From positions 10,354,001 through 10,418,000 of the forward strand of contig OU452204.1 of the NCBI GenBank assembly GCA_911728435.2: a stretch of 64,000 nucleotides of DNA, written 5' to 3'. The stretch comes from Apoderus coryli (lineage: Eukaryota > Arthropoda > Insecta > Coleoptera > Attelabidae). Under the pieces are notes generated by a model that worked only from the letters and a program-made list of their open reading frames with translations, was not told the origin of the DNA and searched no databases. Position 1 is the stretch's first letter; every line of letters begins with the position of its first letter. Positions 10,447-22,241 of this stretch are shown in pieces. Position numbers and translations under genes: made by a program.

Positions 10447-11490
10447 GAGAAGCTTGGGATTGTTGGAGTCTCTGCGCCTATGTTGGACTGGTTGGGGAGC
10501 TACTTATGTGGTAGAACTCAGGTTGTCCGGATCAATGAGTTTCATTCCAGGCCCATATTAGTTTCATCTGGTGTTCCTCAGGGGTCTCATTTGGGCCCCT
10601 TATTATTTAACTTATTTGTCAATGACATAGCGCAATGTTTCGTTCATAGTGAGATCAAGTTATTTGCTGGTGATCTAAAGTGTTATAGGCGTATTGCGGG
10701 CCCATCCGATTGCTACCTTTTGCAGGAGGATGTTATTCGGCTTGTGCATTGGTGCGAGGCGAATGGGTTGGATTTGAATATATCGAAGTGCTTTTTCGTT
10801 AATTTTAACCGTACTAGGGATCCACTTTTTCACGAATACTTTATTGACCGGGACGCTTTGGATTATAAGACTTTGGTCAAGGATCTGGGTGTCTACTTGG
10901 ATTCTTCACTGAGCTACACCGACCGCATCAGGCGCGCGACATAGCGGTCCATTAAGATGTTGGGCTTCATCAGACGTTGTTCGGGGGATTTTAGTCAGAT
11001 TGGTACATTCAGGGCCCTGTACTCATCCCTTGTGAGGCCGCATTTGGAGTACGCCTCTGCGGTGTGGTCTCCATCTTATGTTTGTCACACTGTCTGTATT
11101 GAGAGGGTGCAGCACCGTTTTCTGAGGTACGTTCATTTTAGACTCGGCCGTGAACGACCCGTTAATTTTAACTTAAACTACGGCGTATTGCTAAGTGAGC
11201 TGGAGTTGGCTACATTGGGCGCCCGCAGGGTTGTCAGGGATCTGACTATACTATATAAAATTTTAAACAATACTCTTTTATCTTCTAGTTTTTTATGCCA
11301 GATTGGTTTTCATGTTCCCCCTAGACAAAGCAGAAGTTCTGATCTCTTTCACGTCTCGTTCCATACCTTTGTCACCAGAGTGGCGCGACTGGCGAATCGT
11401 TGTTCTAATCATAACATCGAGTTCTTTGCACCATTTGGTGAGTTCGCCGGTCGCTTGAGGAGGGGGTCTGGAGATGAATGGTTTCCCTAA
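10447..11490 (+). pseudogene. LINE reverse transcriptase, C-terminal half
   Basis: Motifs in order: SSGVPQGSHLGPLLFNLFVN (block B), then FAGDLK where FADD is expected, so the first catalytic aspartate is glycine. A block D/E region follows (LDLNISKCFFVNF, LVKDLGVYLDSSL), then the thumb and tail segment MLGFIRR...FRALYSSLVRPHLEYASAVW and IERVQHRFLRY. An in-frame TAG at 10942-10944 separates the two open halves; otherwise the frame is continuous. The start is truncated: no endonuclease and no RT blocks 0-A. Apart from the stop and the D to G change it is well preserved. Confidence 0.85.
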
Positions 11491-11735
11491 TTCCTTGTTT
11501 TTAAAATTTAAAATAAATTATCATTCATTAATTCCTTAACATCAGCGAGCGTTGGAGTCCTGCGAGCTGTTGTATGTCGCGCAATTGCTGGTTTTTTGTT
11601 TTTTTTATTAAGTTCAATTGTAATGGATAGTCTAGAGTTATGTAAGTTTTATAATTTCTGTATTATGTTGTATGTTATGTTTTGTACATGTTGTAATAAT
11701 GGCCTTTGTCCGTAGATTAATAAATAAATAAACAA
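10447..11735 (+). mobile_element. 5'-truncated LINE with 3' end
   Basis: RT C-terminal half followed by a 3' UTR ending ATGGCCTTTGTCCGTAG and a TAAATAAATAAA-type tail. The same 3' end (CTTTGTCCGTAAATAAATA) occurs at about 31685 and 40465, so three copies of one family are present. Jockey/CR1-like group by RT sequence. Confidence 0.8.
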
Positions 11736-12619
11736 AGTACTCTATACATATAGATTTTTAATGGCAAACTAAGCTTTAATAAATGGGCCCCTTTTTCAAA
11801 TGTAAAAAGACAAAATGGAGACACTCTGTACGACCAATGGTGACTTTCTTCTCGGACTGTATGCTCTACATTTACAGATGCAAACGCATTTACCTACTTG
11901 ATCACAACTATTGATAAGCCTCTATGTATGCATGTGTAGATACAATATTGGTGTATTTATTTAAAATTTTTAATACAATCACACATTTAACATGTACGTG
12001 CAAATACGTAACTGTTCTTGAGAATGTAACATTAATGGATTTTATATTATTTAATATTTAATTGAAATGTATAATTTTAATCAACATATCTGAATTTAAA
12101 ATAAACCGATGCTCTTGAGGCACGAATAGCTCTCCATACAAAAAGTTCTTTCTTTCTAAAAAATCCACGGATGTTCTATATACACATTAAGTTTTTTTAA
12201 GGTTATTTTAGGTCCAATTTCATTTGACATTTTTTAGAGAGTATACTTCAATATAAATAGTTTGCCAATCTCGGCAGATTTTTATCTTTATACTTTAACC
12301 CTTTTGATTCCCTTAATGGACGTCCTACACTAGTTTTATTATATCGGATTTTATTGCAGCCAAATTCTATGCCTGAAATTAATATCATATTTTAACAGTT
12401 CTTTAATTTTATCTAAATATTTAGATTTTGGACCCTTTCTGAAATCAATTTCGCAATTTTCCAAGCCAAGGTCTATTGCCACGAAAAACATAACGTAAAA
12501 TTAATCTCAAAATCTAATCAATTCCTCACCATGTCAAGTACTATTTTTTTTCCCAAAAAAGATCTACGAAATTTAAAATTTTTGCAAGAAAATGAAATTG
12601 TGATTTTGTTGTTTTTATA
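11736..12619. other. No gene; shares a repeat with 57050
   Basis: AT-rich. The stretch at 12105-12150 (TGAGGCACGAATAGCTCTCC) matches 57067-57090 and is followed at 12320 by GGACGTCCTACACTAG, similar to the units of the 57.2-kb tandem repeat. Confidence 0.4.
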
Positions 12620-12990
12620 TTGTTTATTAATAATAATAATAATAATAATAACTTTATTAGTCTTGAGTTAGTACAAAAATCTAATAGTACATAGGCATGT
12701 CAAGTAAATAAACAATAAAACAATATAAAATCTAAACACAAATTCAATGGTATCAACATATAGCTAAAACTTATACACAAAAATACCTGTATATGTACAT
12801 TAAACCATAAACATACCACGTCAGAATAAGACAGTTAAACAAAAACAACAGTTCGTCACCACACAAGAGGTCAAAACACAATAAAGAAGGATCATTAAGA
12901 GCAGTGCTCAACATACTCGCTCAGACTGTAAAAAGAGTGTAGTATAAGGAATTCCTTTAAATTTCTACTAAATTGATGAATTGTACCTAA
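12620..12990 (-). pseudogene. LINE 3' end fragment
   Basis: Minus strand: the final residues of a jockey-like ORF (NLKEFLILHSFYSLSEYVEHCS, then stop) are followed by a 3' UTR that ends in a (TTA)n microsatellite at 12630-12652. The pattern fK..L......FYSl.Ey at the very end is typical of this group. Confidence 0.6.
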
Positions 12991-14539
12991 TTATTTAAAA
13001 ACATATCATAAAACAAAAAATAAATTCACATACTTTGTTCTCTACAAAGATACCGTTTGCAACGTTTCGTCTTGCCTACAACATCATCAACTTTATTCTT
13101 TTGGTTATAGGTTCTGATTTAAAAAATTCATATGGTTCACTTTAGGCGTAAATATGCAGGTTTTAAAGAATGTGTGTTTAACATTCCCTATGTCGTTCTA
13201 TCGGTATGTTTCTCACTATTAGATTTATCACAAATTGATTAGGTAGGTTTTGGAACACACGCGGGTATGAAAAATTATTTTAAAAAATTCTTAAACAAAA
13301 TGGAAAAATCAGAAATATTTGTTTTGCCAATAGAACTTAGCCTAAAGAATCTGTAATAAATAATTAATATACACAGAGCCTCGGTAGAAGGATTCAAAAA
13401 GGGGCCAGAATCTAAAAACATAAATACCATTAAAAAGCCGTCTAATTTTTTTTTGCTAATGAGAATAAAAATTGGCAATATACAAAAATTGACAAATGTT
13501 AACAAGGAAAAAATGTTTAATGTCGCAGTAATAGTTACTTATATACCTAGCAAGTGCGGGAAATACACTTTTCGGATGTGTAAGGTACAAATTTTTTCCT
13601 ACGAGCACTTAAAATTTCGCAAAACCAAAGAGTACAAACAAAACTGTAGAAATAACTCGAGATAATTTAAACTACGTAGTTATTACCAGAGAAAAAGACC
13701 CATAATGGTAAAAAACTAGCTTAAGTTTGTAGTTTATTACATTTGACAATCGTGTGGATAAACAGCAGTTATTAATATTTATGAATTATAACAAATCTAG
13801 CACTATCTGACTTTAGATTAGTTATAGCAGTATTAAAAACAGTGTGGAAAAGTAACTTATCAGCTTGACTGCAGAAAAGGACAACTTTACACACTAAAAA
13901 AAAAATGCGGGAAAGTGCACTTAACGGCATGCTCGTAAAAAAAATAATTTAACGCATCCGTGGAAATTTGACAATGGGTTTAGTCAAAATACACTAATAA
14001 AATCGTTGTATAGTTAGAAATAAAAAATATTTTACAACAGTTAATCCACTCGAAAAAACTTAAAGGGATAAAAGACTCAAATTTTCTTTCGCTTAATTAA
14101 ATTGTAAAAATACACAATCATTTTATTTATATGGTAAAATTTGTCGTCACAATTTAACAGAAATAATTTTACGCACAGTCTAACCCGGTGTACAGTTAAA
14201 CAATAATAATATAAAAGCAGGAGGTATGTAAAATTATGATGAGGACATGTAGGTCATTCAAAAGATGTTATGCATCGTTTAACTCTATTATTTCAATACT
14301 TCCGAAATATTTTTTCTACGTAACATAAAAAATATTTAATAGTGATTATTTACATATTTAATAAGTATAGACATGAGCGCACATTTATATTAAGAAGCAT
14401 ATAGAGGGTGACTCTTCGAAAGCAACAGCGACAGATATAAGCTATACCTACTGATGAAAAATGAATATTGAATTGAAATATTTATTATTTATTTATTGTA
14501 GTTCAAAATAAAATGACATTCTAAATAGGAAATAATTCC
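12991..14539. other. No gene; PLE-end vestige at 13050-13100
   Basis: The minus strand of 13055-13098 reads TTGATGATG...GACGAAACGTTGC, similar to the PLE-end/hammerhead motif but without convincing stems. The rest is AT-rich with short unrelated ORFs. Confidence 0.35.
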
Positions 14540-15015
14540 GGAAACAAAAATAATAATAATAACAATAATAAATAATAAATGAGCTGGCGGGGAAATTAAG
14601 CCCTTGTGTCTCATATTCAAAGCATGTACATCTGTACGAAAACGTATTTCATTATATAAATATGAAGGGCATTAGTTAATAATAACTTTGTGGCAAAAAG
14701 TAACAAAATGAAATCCTCGTCTAGTCTCCATGTTCAGCCAGGTAGCCTCAGCAAGCTTATATGCAATTCTTTCGTATTTACTGATGTTATAAATGAACCT
14801 TAAGCATGATTTTCGTACCCTTTCGATACGGTTGGAATCAATTTTGTCAAGACAAGGGCCATATACAACATCAGCGAAATTAAAATGACTTAAAACCAGT
14901 ACATCAGTCAATTGAATTTTAAGTTTTTCGGATATAATGTATCGATGTGGATTCAAAATTTTTAAGCCAGCATATGCTTTTTGGAGACACTTAGTAACAT
15001 GATCTTTAAAACGAA
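14540..15015 (-). pseudogene. LINE RT C-terminal fragment
   Basis: The minus-strand frame reads HVTKCLQKAYAGLKILNPHRY, LVLSHFNFADVVYGPCL, RIERVRKSCLRFIY and LAEATWLNMETRR, the conserved post-RT region of jockey/CR1-like LINEs. A shift near 14660 is followed by remnants of the last residues and a (TAA)n tail at about 14550-14577. The 5' part is absent. Confidence 0.75.
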
Positions 15016-16330
15016 TATGTACAATTTTTCGTATATTATCTCTTATATATAGTTCAATAAATTCTTAGACCAAGATTTTTTATATATAATATTCTCTAAA
15101 TGCAAAGTCAAGTCCTATATGTATTTTTTAGGCGATGGGCCGCAGTTGGAGCCATGTTCATATAGTAAGATTTATTGTTTGTCAAATAAATTTAATGAAT
15201 GTGAGTACCAATTAGGTATCATGTACATATCTCCTCATCTCAGAAGCACAAGTTTATTTGAAATTATATCTTTGAAATTAATAATATGTCAACTCAAAGC
15301 ACTACAGATGTTCTTTTTTGTTTATTTCTATTTATTTTTTCACTCGTACGTTCTCTATTATAAACCTATTAGGACTGTTCCTTTTAAAGCCGTTCTAGAG
15401 TTACAAAAGTGTCTTTCCCTCTGTATCACCAATTTTTTAAAGAAGTGCAGTTGTTGAGTGTCAAGGCATATCTTAGAAATATTCTGGACGCAAACAGCGA
15501 GAATGCAAACCCTGGAGCAGATGTGCTATGAACAACACCCAACTCACTCTCTTTCAGTGTTAAACCTTTTAAATATGTATCGTAATATCCATAAAAATAC
15601 TTGCTTCAAGCAACAATAAAAATTAAACCATATGATGGACATAATAAACCATTTCCAATTCCATCTCTTGATTTTCTCAGAACGAGTTGAACGATCCTCG
15701 TATTATATATAAGTACTAACCGCATTTCCTGATAATAATTGTTATTAGTAACAATTCTTAAAACCATTGTTAGAAATCAATAGCTAATCTTATGTTTTAA
15801 TTAAAAGACCTAACAATTACTTAATTAAAATCCATCCATCCAATCTGAATGAATGAAATGGTGGAAAAGCTTTATACACATTGTTATCACCTAGATTCCT
15901 GTAATAATTATTATAACAATGGTTAACTGTATATATCTAAATATTTTAGTGGGCCATGTGTGGATTAGGTTGTAGCTATTGTTGATTGTCCATGATAAGA
16001 CTAATTAAAATGAAAATGGTACTTACGCGTAGTTTTAGTTAAAAAAATATCACGACAAGTTCATTTTGTCTCTAGCATAAAATGGATTGAAATATGCAAC
16101 AGAATATTTGCCAAACCTGATTAAAAAAACTAAATAAAAAGATATAAATAGTATAGGATAGTAAAGTACAAATAAAACTGAATGAGTTTTTTTTTACCTG
16201 ACTAAACTTCTTAGTTTTTAAAATGGTTTAAAGTTTTTTCATCTTTTTTCCACAAAATGACTCCAATGGAATCTTTTAATTGAAGTTAAGTATACCTATA
16301 TCTCGTGAAAGTTTCCTTTTTTTTATTAAA
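15016..16330. other. No gene recognised
   Basis: AT-rich. A 112-codon plus-strand frame (15119-15457) is hydrophobic and low in complexity and matches nothing I know. Confidence 0.4.
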
Positions 16331-16334
16331 TATC

Positions 16335-16440
16335 AACCACTGAACATGGGACCAGTCAGGTTCCGAACCATGTCTGGTTCAAGAATTGTCGATCATTCTA
16401 TTAAAGATTATTTCGTGGAGATTTGACTTTTATTTATTGC
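16335..16440 (+). repeat. PLE end with a vestigial hammerhead
   Basis: At 16335-16380: stem I ACCA pairs with TGGT; the core reads CTGAACA and the second core strand GAAC, so both are damaged. Stem II and GTC remain. The flank ATTTCGTGGAGATTTGACTTTT matches that of the 33.6-kb copy (TTTCGTGGATATTAGACTTTT). Confidence 0.5.
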
Positions 16441-17334
16441 TGAAATTATAACTCCACTCAAGGTTGGACTACGTTTTTTAAACTAAAAATTACTTCCTGT
16501 ACGCGAAATTAAAAAAAGTAAAATCCTACCTCGAAAACTAAAAGAGATTTGAATGAAAAACTGTACCAGCTTAAGTCTATGATTTTATATGTAATTAACG
16601 TAGGTACGTCTTTTCGTTTAAAAAATATGTACTCGGCGTATTTGTGAGGCCCGAGCTTTCAAACACAAAAAGCTTCTTATGGACGCCCATGCTCTGGCAA
16701 CAGTCAATAGTGATAAACATTCTGGGTGCCCGAAAAAAAAAGAGATGAACTAGGCATAATAAAATACTAATTTATCAGTTGATTTACGTCGTGTAATTGT
16801 TTATTATAAATTACAATATGTCAACCTTTTGATGAGCATTAACTTGGCTTTTCATTTTATCTTGGGGCTACATTTGAACTATTGCAGTTAAATATTCAAT
16901 GTCAATATTTTTATGCACGATGTCAGAATAATTAAATTTTCAGAATGAGTTATTATCAAATAATAGTCTTCTAAATCGGTATATCTGATACATTCCTACA
17001 CACATAATTTATCATCGGTCAATTGAATGTTCCAAATATTTATATTGTCAGTAATTTTCTGAAGAAATTACATACTTACGTACAGGGATGTCACTTTAAA
17101 ATGATGAGAAATTAGAAACACCTTTGTACAAGTACATGCAAAAAAATTAATTGAAAAAAAATAAACATCTTGAATTTTATGATTATAACCGTTTTAAAAA
17201 GAACGAGATGTTATCGATCTTAAATTTCATAGTCTTTTATTATTATACTTAGACAGTTTACCCAATGATCATAAATAACTCACTGATCTAGTGCAAGTCT
17301 CAATAACGAATTTTTATTTTTTGATTTGCCTTTT
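16441..17334. other. No gene recognised
   Basis: AT-rich. A CTCCACTCAAGGTTGGACTAC stretch (split near 16451) continues the PLE-end flank; nothing else is identifiable. Confidence 0.4.
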
Positions 17335-17990
17335 TTTCCAGAAAAAAAAGTTGATTCGGAAGCTGAATCAGACGTATTTGATGACAGGGACAAGGATTAT
17401 ATCCCTTCGCCTCCTAGTTCAAACTCAAGCCAAGGGTCTCGGAAGTCAGAAGTAAAATCTGACAAAAAAAGTTTGCTAAGAAAATATCAGTAATTGGTGA
17501 CATTGTTTTAAAAGCTCCATCAATTCCAAGCAAGGCAAAAGTCGATAATTTTAATGAAAATTCCATTAATGTATCCAAAAATATTTCGATTGAATCTGGT
17601 TCAAATTGCAATTTTATTTCCAAGATTATTGAGATCTTCAGAATGCAGTAAGTAGATAAATCAGAAAGGAAAATATTACTTAACTAAAAGCGGATAGCCT
17701 AGAAAACGAAGAATAATAGAAGAAAGTGTGGCGGAACGACGTGCAAATAAAAAGCAAAAACTCGTTAGCAAACATAAAATAACCAGAAGCTGTGCAGTAA
17801 CATGTAGGAAAAATTGCAACAACCAAATTTAAGTCGTCGCCGCGAGGATAAATAACCAGTTCTGAAATCAATGATCTGAAGAATAGAAAAGTTTTTACCT
17901 AAGTTCAATTTCAAAAATACCGAAAAAACGATCGACAACTGGATATTCAGATGAATCTAGACGCTTGCACACTTTTACTTATAGTGAATA
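17335..17990 (+). pseudogene. Decayed transposon-type ORF with acidic linker and Cys cluster
   Basis: Plus strand: an acidic/Ser-rich stretch (SEAESDVFDDRDKDYIPSPP), several stops, then PRKRRIIEESVAERRANKKQ and SCAVTCRKNCNN, then PKKRSTTGYSDESRRLHTF. The succession acidic linker, RKR...K basic block, C-x3-C-x3-C cluster and SRR..h motif is shared by a family of uncharacterised insect proteins that look transposon-derived. I infer membership by pattern only. It runs directly into the LINE fragment at 18012. Confidence 0.4.
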
Positions 17991-18011
17991 CAGGCGTGTA
18001 GCCAGATTCTT

Positions 18012-18660
18012 TTTAAAAGTATTTTTGTACTGCAAAAGCGGGCAGTGCGTTACTTGTCCGGAGTTGATGCTAGTGTTAGCTGTAGACAGTTATTTAAAAA
18101 GAACGGAATACTGACGCTTCCATCGCTTTTTATCTTAGAGACTCTTTGCCCTATTCACAAAAATTTAAGAAATATCACAGGCTTAGCTCCTCCTGGTCAT
18201 ACTTATCCCACGAGATTGGTTCAAAGGGTGCACTTGCCTATACCGAGGTCTGCTTTGATGAAAAAATCACTTATTTATGAGAGTCGAAAAATGTATAATC
18301 ATTTACAACCACAATTGACAGCGGTGGAAAATTATTAAAAATTTAGAGGAGGAGTCAAGCGAGTTCTTTTAGAGAAGGCTTTCTATTCCCTTCAGGATTA
18401 TTTTACAGACACCTGGTAAAATTATTGTCTCATATGTTTTATTTGTTTTATGTTTTTTTTTTGGTTCTTAATATAATGTATAGGTATATGTGTATTTTTT
18501 AATGTTTGTCATTTTTATTTTTATTGGTTCTTTGTAGAATGTTAGATACTATTATTGAAATTTGTTTTTATTTATATAAGTATTATGATTTGACTTTCTC
18601 TATAAGATTGTACAATTTTCTTAATAACAATAATCTTATTATTATTATTATAATTCCCTT
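18012..18660 (+). pseudogene. LINE 3' fragment (post-RT region and 3' end)
   Basis: The frame reads LQKRAVRYLSGVDAS, CRQLFKKNGILTLPSLFIL, HTYPTRLVQRVHLPIPRSA and MYNHLQPQLTAVENY, then after a stop GGVKRVLLEKAFYSLQDYF. This is the C-terminal signature of CR1/jockey LINEs. A 3' UTR ends in (TTA)n at 18637-18652. Confidence 0.8.
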
Positions 18661-19850
18661 TTAACAATGCAAGTTTACCAATGGCACGGAAGTCCTTGGA
18701 TTAACGTCCTGTTCTTAGTGAGCATCGAAATCTGTCGGGTCACGTTTTTCTGAGATGTTCAAGCGTCTAAACCCCCTCCTTCATCTTGGGTAAGGGCTCG
18801 ACGTCAAGAAATAGGCTCAGATCATGACTTTTCCCCGGCGTATTTTTTTAGAAATTCGATGATCGGTCGAATTGGCAACAAACCTGGATGGCTTTTGAGG
18901 ATTTTGGGCACAACGTTATGGGGAAAATGTAGGACGCTTAAGTAACACTAGTAACCACCTCATCATTTCTTTCATTTTCGACTGTTGGTAACGAACTTTT
19001 TGTGCTCTCAGTGAACCTGAACTTCCAAACTTCAGCTCAGGCAACTCAAATTTCATCTATTGTGATAACCATATCACTTACTACGAATCCCGGATCTTCC
19101 TGGGCCAAATTTGTCATGATTGAAGCCTCTCCGATCTCTGTTCAACCTGTTCGAAACTTAGCACTACTACTACGATCTACAGTAAACCTTTCACATGCTG
19201 CTTTTAAAACGGGGGACATAACTTATAGATCGCAATGTTCCGGTGGAACATGGTATATAATGGTAGCTACCAATACAAAACAATAAATCAATTATTGAAA
19301 ACTGCATTAATGTTACTAGCAAAGTGTATAAAACTGACAAATTTAAATTATGCAAATAATAATCTACATACGTTAGATTTAGGTAGGTAAGTAGGTAAGA
19401 GCTCTACTATAGGTTGATAATTCAATGTGCGCTCAAATATAGGTATAATTATTCATCCGGTTTATTCGTAGATATCGTAAATAGCTTCCTTCTCTTGTTA
19501 AGCATTCACGTGCATTCTTTATAAGTATACCGTATTTTGCGAAAGTAATGAATTCTATATATAGGGCGTTCATAAATATGCCCAGATAATAGATATGACG
19601 CTGAGTCAGAGTATTTAGACCTCCTACATTTGTGTATAATACTCGTAGATGCTTATATGAGAGTGAGATAAAAAGTTTCTTGATAACGAAAACCATTTTT
19701 TTTGTCAAAGCTTTCTTTTTTGTAATATACCTAATCTCCATGAAAAAATAATTTGAATTTAGTTTTGTCCTGTGTCCGGTGTTGATACTGTTGGGCAATA
19801 AATTACTATTATTATTATGTAAGTGAGGAACTTTGCGAATTGCACTATAA
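18661..19850. other. No gene recognised
   Basis: A 144-codon minus-strand frame (19867-19433) contains LRVLYTNVGGLNT, faintly like the start of a LINE endonuclease, but the rest does not follow. The plus-strand frame at 19002-19286 has no domain I know. Confidence 0.35.
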
Positions 19851-20948
19851 AAAATCGGTTGTGTCACCCCAAAACTTTCCCGAAGGTTGAATTATCGATA
19901 TCGCATCAATAATTTATAGTGAAGTTCATGGGATGCTGTACAATCTCAAATATTATATCACCTGGGTAACGAAATATTTTTGTCAAAGATTTAAGATCTA
20001 AATACACCATTCTTCACTTCTGTGGCGGTCTTTCGTAAAGATGTTCGTAATGCTTTGCTAAACAATCAATTAGTTTCTTCATCATCTATCCGTTTTCATA
20101 AATGATTTTTTTTTGTTAATAATTTAGTGTATCTGATTGGGAATTGTTTATCAATCTCTGTTTTGTTTTTCGTCCTCCTCTGTGGGGATTGTTGTTTTCA
20201 TTTTATTAACCATTTGGTTTAGTATATAATAATAATAAAAGACTTTATTGTAAAAATAAAATATTTTACAAAAGGCGAAGTTGAAGCTGCAGCTTCCTCA
20301 CTTAACCTAACTAAAACTATAAAGAAACGATTTCAACCAAAAACTAACGGGTTCATCCTACGATTCCGAATGCCCAATCTTGGGGTATCGTATTTTACTC
20401 AACTGCGGACAGTGAATATTATAATGGAGTAAATTATAGAAGAAATGTATAGAGGCAAGTATTGGTCGTACCTCCAAAGATACCGTAATGAATTGATTGG
20501 TGTATGAGTTTGGGGGAGTCCTAGGATGAACCCATTAGTTTTTGGTTGCAATACATCATTTTAAAGCATTTTTTATCTGCTTTACAGCGATATGTTATTT
20601 TTGATATTTGCCCCCATAATTCTCGAGAAAATTGCGTTTAGAATTTCACAAGTTAGGTAGTTGAAACCTATAACTCTTATTAGAATATAATAAAGTAATT
20701 TGATAAAGGGTTTTTGGCGTCATTGATAGAGCGTGCGCTTCGCATGCCGAAGGTTCTGGGTTCGATTCCCAACTCTGGGAATATTTTTTAAGTAAGTTAT
20801 TTCGTTTATTTAGTGTATTGGAAATAATGAAAATAATACAATTATAATATTAATAATTATTAAAATTCTGTTTCGTTACGCAGGTCATATATTTTTGATT
20901 ATATTATATCTTGTCGGGAAACTTTTGGGGCGACACAACCGATTTTTT
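19851..20948. mobile_element. DNA element with about 33-bp TIRs, interrupted
   Basis: The left end AATCGGTTGTGTCACCCC (then AAAACTTTCCCGA) is inverted at the right end 20913-20948 with two differences. An inner inverted repeat (20331-20362 against 20518-20549, CAACCAAAAACTAAYGGG) lies inside. A LINE-type tail ((AAT)n plus CTTTATTGTAA, 20223-20300) and a tRNA-like sequence appear inserted. No transposase is encoded, so it is non-autonomous. The right half recurs at 43290-43640. I could not settle a target-site duplication. Confidence 0.6.
20710..20782 (+). tRNA. tRNA-like sequence (Ala-CGC-like), probable pseudogene or SINE head
   Basis: GGCGTCATTGATAGAGCG resembles a D arm, CTTCGCATG an anticodon loop with CGC, and GGTTCTGGGTTCGATTCCCA a B-box and T arm. 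The acceptor ends do not pair and the anticodon stem has mismatches, so a functional tRNA is unlikely. Confidence 0.35.
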
Positions 20949-20999
20949 CCCACTGTGTACTAGTGATTACTATAAATTGGATACCAAATAGATTTAACA

Positions 21000-21250
21000 T
21001 AGGAATAAAGACCTTTCAACGCATCCAAGTCAGTAAAACCAGTTTCGGACAATAAATCCATACAGCCTACTCGCCTCAGCCGCCTTCTTATTGATATGCT
21101 GTACGAATGCAAATCTTGAATCAAAGATCATGGATGACCAGTATGACTTCCCCCCCATCTTTGAGATTAGGAAACAAATGACAGTCGCTGAACATTGGAA
21201 TCTGGTGAAGAATTTTGCTGAATAAGGGACCATTTAAACTTCGAATCGTT
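21000..21250 (-). pseudogene. Small LINE RT fragment
   Basis: Minus strand: FDSRFAFVQHINKKAAEASR, LYGFIVRN and, in another frame, GFTDLDALKGLYS. This matches the block after the RT catalytic domain in LINEs (F...l.F..HI...a.....GFI.R). It is frameshifted and truncated on both sides. Confidence 0.6.
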
Positions 21251-21747
21251 GATCTTAGCCATCGCAACGTCTGACGCCGATGTATGGACAAGTTGTCATG
21301 GTAATATAATCCATTGGCAACAGTAACAGAGCGGAACATCGACATTTTGATAAATTGTTACATTCATTTATTCATCGTTTGTGCACTTTCATTCTTAGTT
21401 CTAGACTCTTAGCCTGTAGAATCATAAATCAACTATTACATTTTTTAAAGTGTAGTTTTTTCTTTATGGTGAGTTTACACATGCATGTATTTAGCGGCGC
21501 CAGTAAAATAAATTAGCAAATTAAATTAAACATCAACTTGCATGCAAGTTTCATTTTTGCATGCATAGACCAAAAAAGTCTGAATCCTTCTGAAATTACT
21601 GGCGCCAGTGGTGAAAAATTCCTATCGAAATTCAGAACTTGCAAGTGTAAAACAAGTGCTTGCACGTCGGACGTCGGCATCTACCCGCCAGTTTTAGTTT
21701 GGTTTCGGGTTTTGTTGATTGTGATTGTAGTTTATCTAGTTTATTAT

Positions 21748-21986
21748 GGCTAAAAAAGTGGTCAGCAGAACTGACAATCAAATTTCTTGAAGGGTATGAA
21801 TCTTACCCGTGTTTCAGTTCTTATAAAAACGAAGATGGTCGTGAAAACGCTTATCAAAAACTTTCCGAATTAATGGATATTGAAGGCTTTGGAATTGCTG
21901 AAGTAAAAGCAAAAATACGTTCTATAAGAAATGCGGATCCTCTGCTGCGAGTGCTCCTAGAGGTTTTGCAGAAGCACCCAAAGTAG
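21748..21986 (+). pseudogene. MADF-domain protein, N-terminal part
   Basis: The frame reads KKWSAELTIKFLEGYESYPC, YKNEDGRENAYQKLSELM and GIAEVKAKIRSIRN, the three-helix MADF pattern (F...Y..yPcLw, R..Ay..l, vk.Ki..iR). The presumed ATG (21746) is out of frame by an extra A in an A-run. After IRN the sequence leaves the family, where the internal deletion begins. The partner transposase would use this protein for DNA binding and nuclear import. Confidence 0.65.
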
Positions 21987-22116
21987 GTCGACGATGTTTT
22001 CGTTGGTTGCGTTTCTTTTTCTGTAATTCTTTTATTTTTTTTTCTATTAAAAGTTTAGCGACTATTTTACAGGCTTCAGAAAGTTCACTCGACATAGTGC
22101 GTACCGTGAAAAACAC
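21922..22116 (-). pseudogene. PIF/Harbinger transposase N-terminus
   Basis: From a Met at 22095 the minus strand reads MSSELSEACKIVAKLLIEKK, then a basic stretch KKKRNQRKHRRP, then LGAL..EDP. This matches the usual N-terminus of animal Harbinger transposases (acidic helix, (R/K)-rich segment, LG.y..L..EL..ED). The DDE domain is missing because of the internal deletion. Confidence 0.55.
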
Positions 22117-22241
22117 TTTAAAATGAAAATGGAGTGCCAGTTACGTTGGTTTTTGAACAATATGTGTAAACCTTTTCTGACGTGCTAATAGAACTGGCGC
22201 GATCACTGGTGCCACTAAATCCATGCATGCGTAAACTCACC

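Larger units (their letters stand above)
21468..22241. mobile_element. PIF/Harbinger internal-deletion derivative
   Basis: Terminal inverted repeats GGTGAGTTTACRCATGCATG lie at 21468 and, inverted, ending at 22241. Inside are the starts of two converging genes: a MADF-domain ORF from the left and a transposase N-terminus from the right, fused head-on near 21930-22000. Autonomous PIF/Harbinger elements carry exactly a transposase plus a Myb/MADF-like DNA-binding protein. The middle, with both C-termini, is deleted. Whether the flanks hold a 3-bp duplication is unclear. Confidence 0.7.

Noticed and set aside
14451..14470. CTGATGA at 14451 as a hammerhead core
   Set aside because: No GAAA strand, stem II or stem I partner follows.
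17414..17871. Minus-strand ORFs of 63-69 codons
   Set aside because: They lie opposite the Cys-rich transposon relic, whose plus-strand motifs explain the region better.
19433..19867. 144-codon minus-strand ORF as a gene
   Set aside because: Only LRVLYTNVGGLN hints at a LINE endonuclease; the rest is low complexity and overlaps a TIR of the 19.85-kb element.
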